64,000 nt of DNA from Gamarada debralockiae (GCA_002803225.1 NXFV01001365.1:47846-111845), one strand, 5' to 3'; positions 1 through 12,580 are shown, counted from the stretch's first letter. Numbers and translations: made by a program. The notes: generated by a model not told the origin, from the letters alone.

Positions 1-2593
1 GAGCTGTCGCTGGCTCTACTACCGTCTCGGGCGATGCGTGGGTACAATCTTCTTACGGATACACATATTCACACATATGGCGCAATCTCTGCATTCTTCT
101 GGCTTTCATGGGATTCTTTCTTGTCACTTACCTTGTTGCTACGGAGTACAATTTCGATGTTGGATCCACAGCAGAAGTTCTTGTCTTTCGAAGAGGAAAG
201 GTTCCTGCAGAGATGGAAGACAAAACCACAACCGACGAGGAGAATCTGGCCAGCGATCGTTCAAAAGATGTTACACTTGCCGCCTCTGGTGGCGTTGATG
301 AGAAATCCGATGAAGCTAGAGCAATCCCTGCTCAGAATGGAGTTTTCACTTGGAAAGATGTCACATTGGACATTGAGATCAAAGGCCAACAACGAAGAAT
401 ACTTGATGGGGTTTCGGGCTGGGTAAAGCCAGGTACCCTGACTGCATTGATGGGATCAAGTGGCGCAGGGAAGACTACTTTATGTACGGGAATTTGACGT
501 CCATTTTTGGATTGGGACAAGGCTGACTCCTCATCTTCTAGTGGACGCTCTTTCTCGTAGAACCTCGGTCGGAGTCCTCACGGGCGGCATGTTCGTTAAC
601 GGAAGGCCCCTCGATATCTCTTTTCATCGTAAGATTGGTTACGTTCAGCAGCAAGATCTTCATCTCGAAACGACAACTGTGCGAGAGGCACTGCAGTTTT
701 CAGCTATACTTCGCCAGCCTAAGTCAGTCCCGAAGGCGGAAAAATTTGAGTATGTCGAGCAAATCATCAAACTCCTTAGCATGGAAGCCTTTGCGGATGC
801 TGTCGTCGGAGTGCCTGGTGAGGGGTTGAACATCGAGCAGAGGAAATTGTTGAGTATTGCAGTCGAAATGGTGGCAAAGCCTGAGTTGCTGCTTTGTAGG
901 TGCTCTCTGTGAATCATGTCTCGGATAGTGATCTAACCATCCGCCAGTCCTTGATGAACCAACATCCGGTCTCGACTCCCAGAGCTCATGGTCAATCGTT
1001 TCGATTCTCCGTAAGCTCGCAGACAACGGCCAAGCCATCCTCTGCACCATCCATCAGCCATCTGCTCTTCTGTTCCAGAAATTTGATCGCTTGCTCTTTC
1101 TAGCAAACGGGGGTAAGACAGTATACTTCGGTGATGTTGGTGAGCAGTCTCGAACCGTCCTCGATTACTTTGAGAGAAATGGCGGACGGCACTGTGGCGA
1201 TGACGAGAACCCTGCGTAAGTACTTTTATGCTTTTCACGAAACCGTTCTAATTCTAATAGGGAATACATCCTCGAGCTTGTCAATCAACATGATGCCCAC
1301 GACTGGCCCGAGAAATGGAAGTCTGGTCCAGGACATCTGGAAACAACTCGTGGAATCGAAGCTGTCCACGCGGAAAAGATCCAAGAACCGGTTGCCGATC
1401 ATGTCGTCGCAGAAGAGTTTGCTATGCCTTTATTCACTCAAATTTACTATGTCACTCGGCGTGTGTTCCAACAATACTGGATGACTCCAAGTTACATCCA
1501 GGGCAAGTTCACGTTGGCACTTTCATCGGCGATATTCATCGGCTTCACTTTCTACAAAATTGGCTCCACACAGGCTGACTTGCAAAACGCGTTGTTTTCT
1601 ATATTCATGCTCACAGCTATCTTCTCCCCTCTTGTTCAACAGGTACGGTCATTGCACCCTCTACTGAAATTTCCGCTACTAACAACCTCTCAGATCATGC
1701 CACGCTTCGTCGTCCAGCGTTCTCTCTTCGAGGTGCGCGAGAAGCCCTCAAAAGCATATTCATGGCTTGCGTTTATCTTCGCCAACATTCTCGTGGAGAT
1801 TCCATACCAAGTCGTCTTGGCAGTTCTCGCGTGGGCGGCTTGGTATTATCCCGTGTTCGGCGCCAACAACTCGTCGGAGGAGAGCGGTCTCATGCTTCTC
1901 TTCTTGATTGAGTTCATGGTCTTTGCGTCAACTTTTGGCCAAATGGTCATCGCAGCCTTGCCAGATGCTGAGACAGCTGGCAATGTTGTAACTTTGTTGT
2001 TCAGTATGATGTTGACCTTCAATGGTGTCATGCAAGTACCTGATGCTCTGCCTCGTAAGTTATCTCGCCCACCTTTGCTTTTTCCTTCCCTAGTAAGCAT
2101 ACGTTTCCTCGTGATTCTAAGCCTTGGAGAAGTTGACTGACTTTTCTCACGCACAGGCTTCTGGATATTCATGTACCGCGTCTCTCCAATGACATACCTC
2201 ATCGCAGGTTGGGCGGGGACTTCAGTTTCGGACCGTGTCGTTCACTGCGCACAAAACGAGCTCGCCATCTTCGACCCGCCATCAGGACAAAATTGTAGCT
2301 CCTACCTTTCACAGTACTTTGAAATGGGTGCCAAAGGGCAGCTTTCTAACCCGTCCGCGACTTCTGACTGTGAATACTGTCCTTTAACCAACGGGGCGCA
2401 GTATCTCGCTGGGTCGAGGATTTATGCCACTGACGCCTGGCGCAACTTTGGTCTCCTTTGGGTTTATATTGCGTTTAATGTCTTTGCTACTATTTTCCTT
2501 TATTATGTCTTTCGGGCTAGGAAGTTCAGCTTGGAGGGTTTGGTGAAGGGGCCGAAGGAGATGTTGGTGAAAATCTCGGGCAGGAAGAAATGA
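1..2593 (+). CDS. PDR-type ABC (ABCG) transporter, C-terminal half, 5' truncated by window edge
   Basis: ATP-driven plasma-membrane multidrug or lipid exporter of the fungal pleiotropic drug resistance family. Only the second half is in the window: the end of TM domain 1 (motif SHIWRN, then LATEYNF), the second nucleotide-binding domain and TM domain 2, about 760 residues. Visible motifs are Walker [33 protein letters not shown] (signature region) and Walker B/D-loop [15 protein letters not shown]. The last two are seen only after introns are removed. Inferred introns: 484-541, 896-947, 1216-1260, 1643-1693 and 2055-2156. All are GT-AG and restore one frame to the TGA at 2591-2593. The second half begins with the usual MTYLIAGW and ends in a basic tail. 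A full-length family member has about 1,400-1,500 residues, so the missing half should lie to the left. Substrate unknown. Confidence 0.93.
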
Positions 2594-2835
2594 TGTTAAT
2601 ACCGTACTCCAGTCCCTAGCTTCGTCCTCGTAGCAAATTCCGCCGACACATTCCACTGCCATTTTGTCCGGCATCTATCACCTTGCATACTTCAATACCT
2701 CATTTCATAGATAAATACTTTAATACAGCAATTTTGGTACTTACAATATACCTTCAATCACGGAATGAACCAGCAATTTGAGTTATGCACCTTCCGTATA
2801 TCGGGTTCAAACATCCCGCCAATCAACGCCACACC

Positions 2836-3471
2836 CTACAAGTCCAATCCACTCTTCCCTTCCTCCAACACCTGCAATTCCTTTCTCAAAATGTCGGCTT
2901 TGAAACCTCTGTATGCACGCTCAACCCTAGCCTTTGTTTCCGGATTCTGCGTGATTGTCTTCCTTGACGCACGCTGTCCAAGTAAAAGTCCCAGATCACC
3001 GCCAAGAAAGAGGCCTGCGATGCCGAAGAAACCATATGTGGCAATGTCACCTGCAGCGGTTGGTTGCAGGAAGGGAGTGATATCTGGTAAAGCTTCTATA
3101 TAGACGGTTTAGAACATATCTGGTGGGAGAGAGCAGGGTGGCAGACCTTCGCGCCCATCAGCGAACTTGATATGAGTAGGTTTCTTCGAAGTTTTGAAGG
3201 CTTCGAAAAGCTTCACGCGATTTTGGCGCACTCGCCAGGCGAGAGCCGTCGTCAGACCAAGGCCGAGCAGTGAGCCAATTGTTGTGTAGGTTGAGAGTTT
3301 AGCGGTAGCGGATTTTAAAGTGTCTCTATCCGCTTGGGTCAAGCTATATGAAGTTGTCAATGATTTGGACATGCGGGGTCGATGTGGGGCAGCTTACTCA
3401 TGTTGGAGATGCTCGTCAGCGAGCTTCTTCAGGTCTTCTGCTCCAACTTGTCGAAAGATTGCGAGAGACAT
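2836..3471 (-). CDS. Small two-TM protein of unknown function
   Basis: Three-exon gene giving 176 residues, starting MSLAIFRQVG. Inferred introns are 3344-3397 and 3096-3146; removing both keeps one frame (531 coding bases) to the TAG at 2836-2838. A charged N-terminus is followed by two hydrophobic segments: IGSLLGLGLTTALAW around residue 50, and a Gly-rich one around residues 115-140 (GFFGIAGLFLGGDLGLLLG). The tail is basic and helical. The GxxxG spacing in the second segment suggests a small organellar membrane protein, but that is inference and I do not recognise the family. It is divergent from the SERAC1-like gene to its right. Confidence 0.68.
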
Positions 3472-3864
3472 GTTAGAAGTGGAAGTGGCTGTTTAGAAAA
3501 GATAAACCTGATGGAAAGGGATATTGATGGGTTAAAAGGGATGAGAATCACAAGGTGGAAAGAGGCCCCGCAAACATGACGTCATGCACCGGATCATACG
3601 ATCTTTGCCAATTGAATCATTGAACTTAAGACTCGTGAATAGTTGCGCAGGAGAAGCAGTTTTGCAATCCGTTCGAACAGTTTCAGCGATTAAATAATGG
3701 AATAAAATGAACATCCAACACGCAGGTTAAGGATCAGCGTCACAAATGCTTAAGTTCCCGTGGCTTTAGCGAGAGCCGCTGCCTGTCAGCCTTTCTAGAA
3801 CGTTGGCCGATCTGCAACACTCCTCTGCTCAACAGCCACAACCTTAGTGACTAATCCTTTCGAC
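3472..3864. promoter_or_regulatory. Divergent intergenic region
   Basis: About 390 bp between the divergent starts at 3471 (minus) and 3865 (plus). No open frame or repeat stood out. It presumably carries both promoters; no specific binding site is claimed. Confidence 0.4.
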
Positions 3865-4939
3865 ATGAAGAAGCTGTATAAATCATTGGCACTTAAGGCC
3901 TTGCCGAAACGCCCATCAAAGGTGCAATCTCAAACAGGTCAACCGACAGAGCGTTCTGATAATGATGGTCTGAATCTGGTATTTGAGGGAGAGGATCCAT
4001 CGGTAGAGTAATTATTGCTCGATATTTTTGTATTCAAAATGCAAAAACTGACTTTATCTAGCATCATAGCTCTTCACGGCCAAGGCGGCAACTGGAAGAA
4101 TTCGTGGACAGATCATGTGACCGGCTCGTTTTGGCTGAGAGACCTCCTGCCGGACGTTGTGCCGAGTGCAAGAGTTCTGTCATATGGCTATGGAGCATCA
4201 AAGTCCTGTATTTCAGTTGCGGAAGATTTTCTAGCAGAGCTTGTCAGGCTGAGAAAGGAAACAGGCGTGGGTCTGATTCTTGTTGCTTGGCCCAGGCGTT
4301 GACAAGTTCAAAGACAGAAAAGCGACCGATTATATTCTTGGCTCACAGTTTCGGTGGGATTTTGATCAAAGGCGTAAGTCTATTTCCATATATATTTACA
4401 CAGCAGAACTGTCATTAATATGGAAGCCCAGATCCTGGCCAAGTCACACGAAATGAAAGGCAAATCCGACGCTGGCTTAGTCTCCTCTGCAACCTACTGC
4501 ATTTTATTCTTCGGCGTACCTCAGAAAGTAGAGAAAAGCTTCGACAACCTAGCATCAGCCTCCGCTGATGACAACAACGATTCACCAGAGGTAGAGGCTC
4601 TGAAGCAGGATTTCCGATGGATGCAGGAGTCGAATGTCGCTTATTCTCAGATCAGCGAGCAATTCGTGACAACGTACTTTGTTGAAACTGCAGATGGTGT
4701 TTCTAAAGTATGTTCGTACTAGGTTTACACGAAGTCAAAATACTTAAATCATCTAGGTTATGCCCAAAGATGACGAGGAAACCCGAGGTTCAGTCAATGC
4801 TGGTGTCGTATTGATGGGCAAGACCCATGGCCAGATGATAAGATTCCCGAATGCCGACGATGTGGATTTTCAAAGAATCTCAAGGGTGCTATCTGCCATG
4901 GTGGCAGAAGCTGCGAAGGAAGATAAATCATTGTCGTGA
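3865..4939 (+). CDS. SERAC1-like alpha/beta hydrolase (serine esterase fold)
   Basis: Resembles the short fungal SERAC1/DUF676-like hydrolases, predicted lipid or acyl esterases. The conserved blocks are all present: DIIALHGQGGNW near residue 50, the nucleophile elbow in IIFLAHSFGGILIKG (Gly-His-Ser-Phe-Gly type), then TYCILFFGVP and a C-terminal stretch with GKTHGQMIRFPN. There is no NB-ARC or repeat domain, so this is a single-domain protein of about 294 residues. Introns at 4008-4061, 4374-4431 and 4708-4756 are ordinary. Between RKETG and the EKRPIIFLAH block, 29 bases (4267-4295, GT...AG) must be removed to stay in frame. That is very short for an intron here, so this point may be a frameshift. 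Catalytic Asp and His were not assigned. Confidence 0.72.
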
Positions 4940-5392
4940 TTGACGGTCTAGCCTTACGGAATTGACAATGGTACAAGGGACAGGAACCCCTGCTGCTCCA
5001 CTGTTGCGGTGAAGATTCTTGTGTTGACTTGGAAAGAATTACCATAACGGTCAAACATGTAGGTTAATTGGTTACTCCTAATTTTCCAGATGAAGCCGCT
5101 TCGTCCTCTTTGGGGAAGTCACGAAATCATGTCAGAAACGTGACGTTAATGGGCACCCTTCTCCCTCGATCACACGCAAGTGTGTCGCCCTGAACGCCAT
5201 CTCTCCAAAAACGACTTTTTCTGCCACCTCTCGAGCATATAGCAACAGCCCTCCCCAGCGTCCTTTACAGTCTTTCACACACCAAAAATTCACAATTCCC
5301 CCCCTCAATCCCAACCACACCGCCTCGAAGCCGCATCTCGCTAGCTCGCCTCACTTTCCCACCTGCATATCGCCCTCTTCCTAGCAGCCAAT
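4940..5392. other. Intergenic, no gene seen
   Basis: 450 bp between the hydrolase stop and the zinc-finger gene start. The right half is pyrimidine-rich (many CCTC/CACC runs), as expected for a fungal promoter and 5' leader. Nothing else recognised. Confidence 0.4.
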
Positions 5393-6958
5393 ATGGATCA
5401 GGGCAACGCTCTGATAACTAATGACCTTGATGTCGACTGGTCGGTGTGGGATGATGATTGGGGCTCTGGGTAAGTGGGCTTAAAAAAAAGACACGCTAAT
5501 TTCAGGGCGACTTAAGTCGTATACCCCATTCTGCGAACACTCCATCCGAGACACAGTTGTTGGACTGGTCGCAGCATCCAGATTCTACTAGTTCGTGGCC
5601 ATCTGAGGGCTTGTGGACGGAGCAACACAATCTCTATCCTCCTCATTCACAACAGGCTTCAAGCTTCAACCCTTGGATGCAGTCAACCAACACTCAATTC
5701 ACAGTCTTGCCGGGTATGCAAAAACCAATTCTGGTGAAATTGAGCGAGACTTGATGCTAATTTTTCTGACAGAACTTACAGTCCTTTCAACTGAGGGTGA
5801 CGTGCGTGGGAGCATTTCCTTCGGAGAACCTACGTGGGTGAACAACACCATATCAGCGGGGATTACTCCTCACCAGCATGGATTCTTATCTTCTATTGAC
5901 GCCACGCTGTGGTTTAACTCGATTCCCGATACCCTGAGCCTGCCATTGGAAACGCAAGATGCGCCCTTGATCACAGAGGAGCATCGAAGCATGCATGAGT
6001 CGACAGCAGACTACGTTGTGCGCCCGAAAGTCAAGTAGGAATTATACTTCGTGTTTTGATCCAAGGCTGATATTTTGGTAGACGCTCGACTAAGCCAAGA
6101 GTGCGCTGCACCCAAGCAGAATGCGATCTAACATTTCCTCGAAACTACGAGTTGAATCGTCACGTGCGAAACGTACATGATCGTGCTGTCAACGTTCCAT
6201 GTCCTGTCTATGGGTGCAGTCGAATCTCCAAGCCGTTCAGCAGACTCGATAAATTCAAAGAGCACCTCAGAAAGCACAATTCTCCCAACAACTTTCTCTG
6301 CTTGTTCCAAGGATGCAATGTGAGCCCTTTCTCTCTGGTGGCTTTGGCAGATCACTTGACATCCCGCCATCTGCATGCGCACTCAGAAGCGGCCAATCTT
6401 TATGAAGTCATGAAAGTATTATCGCCAGACGTGCTCGGAGGACCTATGCTTTTCGAAATCGTCGAGAAACGGCAGGAAGGAAAAGATGTCTGCCCTATGA
6501 TGTGCCTAGGGTGTAACTTTCGGCTCTCAATTAAGGAGTGCGACATGCCCGCTCATATCAAAACACACGGACTCATCGACCGTGCTAAGTTCTACGCCAA
6601 TATGGTTGAATATGATGATAAATATGGAAGCTTGCTCTTGGATGGTCTCGTTACCTGTCTCATCTGCCGAGCTTGGCAGAGGGACCACTGGCACTCTCTG
6701 GTGCCATTCATAGACCACATTAAAGATTCCCACTCGAAGCAAGAGCGACAGAGACACGCGAAAGAGCTTTCCGAAATGTTGGGCATATGTTTGTCGAAAA
6801 CAGTATTGTCAGAGTATTATCGGCCACGTCTCCAGTTCTTTGACGCGGAGTTTCGAGAGGTCGGCATTGTACGTCTCGACAGTACAATCACCAACGAGGG
6901 CGAAGGCCAAAAACAGTGCCACACTACAGATTTGGAGTACGAAGCAGCAAGCATTTAA
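5393..6958 (+). CDS. C2H2 zinc-finger protein
   Basis: Four exons, 470 residues. The start MDQGNALIT is the ATG at 5393. Inferred introns are 5470-5516, 5714-5772 and 6035-6081. The N-terminal 215 residues are acidic and Ser/Thr/Gln-rich, typical of an activation or disordered region. Then come C2H2 fingers: CTQAECDLTF...H...H, CPVYGCSRISKPFSRLDKFKEHLRKH (read in two pieces), and a third degenerate one CLFQGCNVSPF...H..H. Further CxxC...H pairs follow (CLGCNF, CLICRAW). This layout is common among fungal C2H2 regulators of unknown target. It probably acts in the nucleus as a DNA-binding protein; no target or pathway can be inferred. Confidence 0.8.
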
Positions 6959-7029
6959 TCTGTCATTGCTTCAGATCATCTGTCGGCATGAGCGACCCAC
7001 TGCCCACGCTCCTACTAACCACTTCGCTG

Positions 7030-7560
7030 CTCGCATAGAAACACACTTCTCCCACCTTCTCGGCATCGCGGACCGTTTCGTCGACAATTTTCTTTTGCCC
7101 AAACTCATGTTCTCCTTTCATCGTAATTGCTTTGGTTTCTTTGGATGGACAGACTCAGAAGGTTGGAACTTGAGGACTTCTCAACAAGTCACAAGCACCA
7201 TCATCGTCAAAGGACAGCTCAACCTCTCCAAATCGGAAAACCGGGATTTCCTTTCCATGTATTTTCCTTGGGTACTTTGCGCCTGTATTTTGGATTTGGA
7301 TGGGCCGGGTCACTGGACCCAATGACTTCACAACAAGTCATGGACGTCTTTGGCAAGGAGAGAGCGCAACCATCTCGCCATCACATTAAAAATTGGGAAT
7401 TTCCTTTGCACGTTCTTTCTTATTTTCACGCGTGTTTTCGATTTAGGGTGGAGGGATCACTGCACCAAACGACTATTCAACAAGTCACAGTCACCTTGGC
7501 AAAACGGATACTTCAACAGTCTCGCAGCCATGGGTGGAGGATTAAAGTCTTTGAATGTAT
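7030..7560 (+). repeat. Diverged ~148 bp tandem repeat
   Basis: The ten-base word CAACAAGTCA recurs at 7182, 7331 and 7478, giving spacings of 149 and 147 bases. Flanking words recur in register too: a TTGGATGGACAG / TTGGATGGGCCG / TAGGGTGGAGGG series before it and TTTCCTTTCCATGT / TTTCCTTTGCACGT between copies. A weaker earlier copy may begin near 7030. The unit is not a multiple of three, so it is not a clean protein repeat, although frames stay open for long stretches. It lies in the convergent gap after the zinc-finger gene. Confidence 0.65.
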
Positions 7561-7624
7561 TGCTCGTACTTAGTTATTTCAACAATACGAATAACGTTTC
7601 ATTTCACCTATCATTGTTGAAACA

Positions 7625-9771
7625 TCAGCATTTCAAGAAAATGCCTTTCCGCATCTCCGCTTCCCTGACTTCGAACATGACTTGGATGCCTACGAAGAGG
7701 GCTGATGAGGCTGTGACGAGGAATACGAGACCTGTTACACCGTTAGTTTATTTGATTCGTGGGTACAGTTGGGAGATTAGGGGACGAGGTGAGGATGGAA
7801 CGAACCGGAGTAGTCTCTGAAGATTCCATGAATAATACTCTTCAACCCATCAACACCAACCACAAACCCTACCAGATTCGCCATCATCATCATCATCAAA
7901 TTCCCCACCACGCCCACCCCACACAAAACCCTATAAGCCGTAAGGTTATTCTCCCACTTCCGCCTCGGGAACAAATACCCCGCAATAACCTCCGGCATCA
8001 TAAACAGCACAATCAACCATCCCCAAATCAGCAAATTGAGACTGATATCATGCCACAGCGCCACAAACGTGAAGACAGCAGTATAATTGACGACTGTCAT
8101 AATGGTTGATGTCCAGGTTCGTGTGTTGGCGCCGCCTAGAGGAATGAATATGTAGCGGATGTTCCAGCGGTTGAAGCTGCGGTGCCAGCCGCGCCAGAAT
8201 GCGACTGTGTAGGGATTGTTCGAGAGACAGCGGATCATGTTTTCAGGTGGGTCGATACCGTCGATTAGTGACCAGAAACGGAAGAAACGCCAGGGGAGAA
8301 GGAGTTTCAGCCAGAGGATGTGCAGGTTGAAGTATGAGAGGAGACTAAGTTGGGCGGGTGTGTAGTCGGACCAATTGGGGTCGCCTTTGGAGATTGCGAC
8401 GCCGTAGTTGAAGTGTAGGAGGAGTTCCATGGCGAGGAGGCACAGCAGGAAGCGGATGCCGTATTTTATGGTTCGGGGTCTCTCGATGCTGGCGGGTGGA
8501 TATTTGAGTTGGGATATGTAGTCGTTGAAGGTTATAATGGGCCCAGTGAGGTATAATGGGGCATAGATTGCGTAAGCAACGTAATTTCGGAAGTTGTAGT
8601 CTTTGGCGTTGGCAGGCGTATTAATGCGATCACGTTCGGAAAGGTTTGAGGGGTCAAGTTGCTTCTTCTTATGGGTATTAGCAGTGCTGTGGATTTTTTG
8701 GGAGAAACTGAAACTAACCTCTTCTGGACTCCCGCCCCTCCTTTCAAGGCTGAAATAGTAGTCCATATTGAAACTTATAAGTCTCAACACTGTGAGATTA
8801 AACAGAATCTCCCATCTCGACATAATGCCTCCATAACTATCAAGCCATACGCCCCAACTATGCGCGAGATTCTCTTCTTGAGGAGTAACTCCATCGAGTG
8901 GTGAAAGTAAGGTTGCTATCTTTTCAAATTTGTATCCCTCTGCGAGCTCATTTGCAAAGAGCGTTGCAATGTTGAAAATCCAGGTAGCAGCAGGAACATA
9001 TTTTCGAGGCAGACTGGTCCCAATGCAAAAATTTGTATATAGAATGAAAAGGATCTTGAACGCCGAGAACCCATGCAGACCGACCAGAAATATTAACGCC
9101 CAGCCAAAGTCAAACGACGCCCGCTGTTCTAATCTTGCTTCTCCATCTGCCGCAGAAATGTATGTGGAGTTCCCGTTTGGCTTTGAGGGCCCATTTCGAG
9201 TAGGAATAGGCCGCAATGATTCGTATACTCGTCGAAGAAGAGGGTGGAGGATAAGGAGGATCGCGAGGTATGGTATATTTCCTCGGAAACTCGAGTATTG
9301 GGCATCGGATATATCCTGATTGGTATTAGCTTGTTTCCAACTTTCCCAAGTCTGAACCTACAATCTTACGCCCTGGTACCCATCCTGGTGAAAGTAGGTG
9401 TTCGTATTTATGGTAATTCTTGTCAGAAGCTATCCGGAAATCAGCCATTGAACCCTTGGAATTGATCGCTTGTACTGACGTCTAGATACATCGTATGCCA
9501 CCCAGAACATGTATGGTACAGTTATTATGAAAATAAAATAGTAGAAGTAGAATTCGGGCGTTTTCCATTTCGAAGGCTGTGCGATTGGTCTGCCACTGTG
9601 ATCTGTCTTTACGCCAACACCAGGGATGGAATCGTCTCGTTTTGCAGCCGCTGCTGCAGAGTCTGCCCGTCCATCTACAACGGACTTGTATGGGGTCCCA
9701 GAAGAGCTCGTAAATCGGGTATCGATCGTGTCCAGAGCGTAGATGCTCCTTATGTAGGAGAAGATGCTCAT
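7625..9771 (-). CDS. GUP1: GUP1 homologue, membrane-bound O-acyltransferase
   Basis: Multi-pass MBOAT protein of the ER. In yeast Gup1 remodels GPI-anchor lipids, and it was first found through glycerol uptake. The spliced product is 641 residues from MSIFSYIRSIYALDTIDTRF. Family blocks in order: WKTPEFYFYY, LLSPGWVPGRKI, YSSFRGNIPYLAILLILHP, MDYYFSLE, LDPSNLSERDRI, YAPLYLTGPIITFNDYI, the MBOAT core LPWRFFRFWSLIDGIDPPENM, then AFWRGWHRSFNRW with the catalytic-type His, and a C-terminus ending in KC. Inferred introns are 9430-9479, 9316-9361, 8668-8718 and 7732-7805. The 8668-8718 intron is 51 bases with no stop, so retention would add 17 residues. Another in-frame ATG lies upstream at 9846; I prefer 9771 because homologues begin MSI-. 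Confidence 0.92.
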
Positions 9772-10528
9772 CGTGGGAGCATTGAGTAGGTGTTGAAGCT
9801 TCGCCGGAGACAACGTGGAGACGCAGAGCCCAGAGGTAAGGCTCACAGATCGAAGAACGTAACAAAAAATAAGAGAGGAGTGTTATGAAGAAATTGAAGC
9901 GATTTTGAGCCCCTTTTAGAAAATTGAAGAGGTGTGGTATGTGGCCATGAAGGTCGCAAGATTAAACCGCGTTTCTCTAGGGTAAATTTTTAGCGCGATT
10001 TGACCCCTGTCATTTCAAAAATAGATCGACTTCTAGCCTTCAACCTTCACTCTTTCTACACTTCACTTCACTCAAATCACTTCTTTTGAGAATTATCGAT
10101 CAAAGGTTCCAGTCCTCCACATGTATCTTGGCAAACTGTCGACTTTGCTCTTCTTCTTTCCTTCTACTCTACACCGCTTCGTTTTCTGTTCTTACTCTCC
10201 ACTTGCTATTACGAATCCATCCACTCAGATGGTATCAGGCATCGAAGGCGAACACTGCCCTAGTTATCTATACATGCAACAAGTTTCTGATAGGGGAAAT
10301 ATCCAAGGCGAAGTAAACGGCTGTAATTTCAATCATTTGCAGGTAAGCTACAACATTGGTCTCGAGAACCCTGGGATTTTGAGTTGAAACAATCGTCAAC
10401 GGCCATCTAAGACGGGTCTAGGACTTCGACATAAACCATTCACCCGCGCATTCAACGCACATTCGTTGAGAATATTTTAGCATTCAAGCTCTTACCTTTC
10501 CGCCCTACAGTAATCACCATAACACTCC
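9772..10528. other. Intergenic, no gene seen
   Basis: About 750 bp upstream of GUP1. Open frames at 10086-10387 show no recognisable motif and look like chance. Presumably the GUP1 promoter plus leftover accessory DNA. Confidence 0.35.
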
Positions 10529-11870
10529 TGAAGTTGTCCAACGAGTTGCTTTAGAGATCATCCAGAGCAATTCAGTACCGAGGACCTCTCAACCATCTCT
10601 CTGTGCTCTCGTCGTCTCTCGGAAGTCGAACAATCATCGAGAAACCACGTTTAGCACAGTATGTTAAGAAATACAAAGCATCTGAGCCAATTGATATGGT
10701 GCTGGACAAATCCTTCTTGAAGGTTTTGTCAAACAGACATCGATCTTTCATATCCCAAGAAGTTCTGACACGATTCCTGCACCCGTTGCATGATCAATTC
10801 GAAGGTCAGTGGTTCCAAATTATTTTCGAAGGTAGAAGCTGGGATGCTTTTATTGCGATGCTGCTGCTTCTTTTTGCTCGTAACTTCGAATCGATCACCA
10901 TGCGAACATTTGGCGCTTCTGGCCGCGAAGCCTACGACGATGATTACCCATACATCGAGAAGGTTTCGCAGCAGATGAAGATTCTCCAGGATGGATCTAA
11001 ATCCACGAAACCTTGCATGTCCCGACTTTGCAAGGTTAGCCTTAAGCAAAGCATCCCGCAGAACTTTCGATCCTCAGAGTTTTGCCATATTTGAGGCTCA
11101 AATCAAAGTATTCACTATGGTCGCATTGGGAAATCACGATACTCCTTTCACCGGACTCTGGTTCCCAGGAACGAAATACGGCATTACCGACTTGCGTCTC
11201 GGTACCAGCCAAATAGACTTGAAGGACTGAAAAGATTTCTCCAGTGCTTCCCTTCTTTGAAGCGATTCAGACTCCGTCACGATGATTCGATGCTGCCACT
11301 GAATCTATACGGCATTCTAACTCACGTTGAAAGCTGTCTCAAAGAACTAAACATTGACATACCTTTTCAAAGTTATCGAGACTTCGTCGAGCAGCCTGAG
11401 CGGGAGTATGATGATGGTTGGGATGGCATTAATGACGATGAGGAGGGCGACGACGATGAAGAGAGTGGCGATGAGGATGATGTCGGTAAAGATCACTCCG
11501 AGGGAGAACTATATTCCATGATCAGAGATCTTCCAAATTTTCGAGCTCTGAGAACGATCATGATGGATGCTGGTGTTTCCAACAGATCCGACTATGGAGG
11601 AGGATTTGGAGCAGTGGCAAGACTGAGTAAATTCTGCGTTGGAGAGAGGTGTGCTGCTCACTCTAGAAAAATCACATGTGGTGGCGAGATAAGGAATGGT
11701 CTTGGATCTCTGGTCAACGAGAGCGTCAGAAAGCTCAAAGCCCTGTCGTCTCCCTCTGCAAGTGTTTTTAAAGTGCTTCTTTCATTATGTGCTAACAATC
11801 ATACGGTACAGCCCTTATTCTTCTATCTTTTCAAATCCATTGGGTGCCATTTCGCCATGCCCTGAATCAT
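10529..11870 (+). pseudogene. Decayed F-box/LRR protein gene A
   Basis: An F-box-like start is spread over frames: LSNELL, then LEIIQSNS one base out of phase, then TEDLSTISLCSRRLSEVEQ in a third step. After that comes a long open piece (10603-11094) with FLHPLHDQFEGQW and FARNFESITMRTF, typical of the middle of fungal F-box proteins. Another frame shift leads to 11257-11865, with SLKRFRLRHDD, an acidic run of about 25 Asp/Glu, and LPNFRALRTIMMDAG. No intact start or single frame links these. Such genes are multicopy in ascomycetes and supply substrate receptors for SCF ubiquitin ligases. Here it is broken, so no function is claimed. Some shifts could be unrecognised introns. Confidence 0.6.
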
Positions 11871-12580
11871 TGGCACACACCAAACTGAACAGCGCCAAGA
11901 TGTCTACATGAACAACCTCAATGGACCTACTGAACACATGGGGAGCCAAGCAATTTTCAAGTCACAGACCTTACAACTAGAATCTCAGAAAAACGAAGAA
12001 AGGACGTCCTCTGCCCAGCCTATCGTTGCTCGTTGCCATTGACAAAGATGGCAGATTACTCACGCCCTAACCAAAGCCATTTCTTAGCGAGATTGACCCT
12101 TGTCGCTTCAGAAAAGCGAGCCGACTTTCAATATTCAACTTTCATCCACAACTTGAACATCTTGAGGTCTTCAGGGTTGAGCTACAATTCAAAATCAAGA
12201 GGCTCTCTACTTACAAATTAATTGGCTAGGCCCGGATCTCAAGAGATTATATTTCAGGGCAAGATCTAAAACTGCAACTTGTCTTCGTTTCCAGCGTGAT
12301 TTGGGTGACATGTACAGCGGAAGACAGAGTTGATGAAATCCAAGTCGCTCCCTACAAGAGTACAAGGCCCTTCGACAAAGCTCTAAGGATATTTCATATG
12401 TCATGTTACTCCTCGTTCGTGCTAGAAAATCGAGGGAACATAGCTGTCGTTTCTAATTCTGTCCTTTTTGTGTTGTGAAAGGTTCCCAAATCCCGAAGTG
12501 AAGTGTTTCGAATGATGATTTTGGTCACCAGCTAAAGTTTTTATAGGACTTTCCACCACTAAGCTCGGTGTTACTTATCA

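Noticed and set aside
9771..9846. Longer GUP1 start at 9846
   Set aside because: Adds 25 residues not seen in homologues, which start MSI-; kept as an alternative only.
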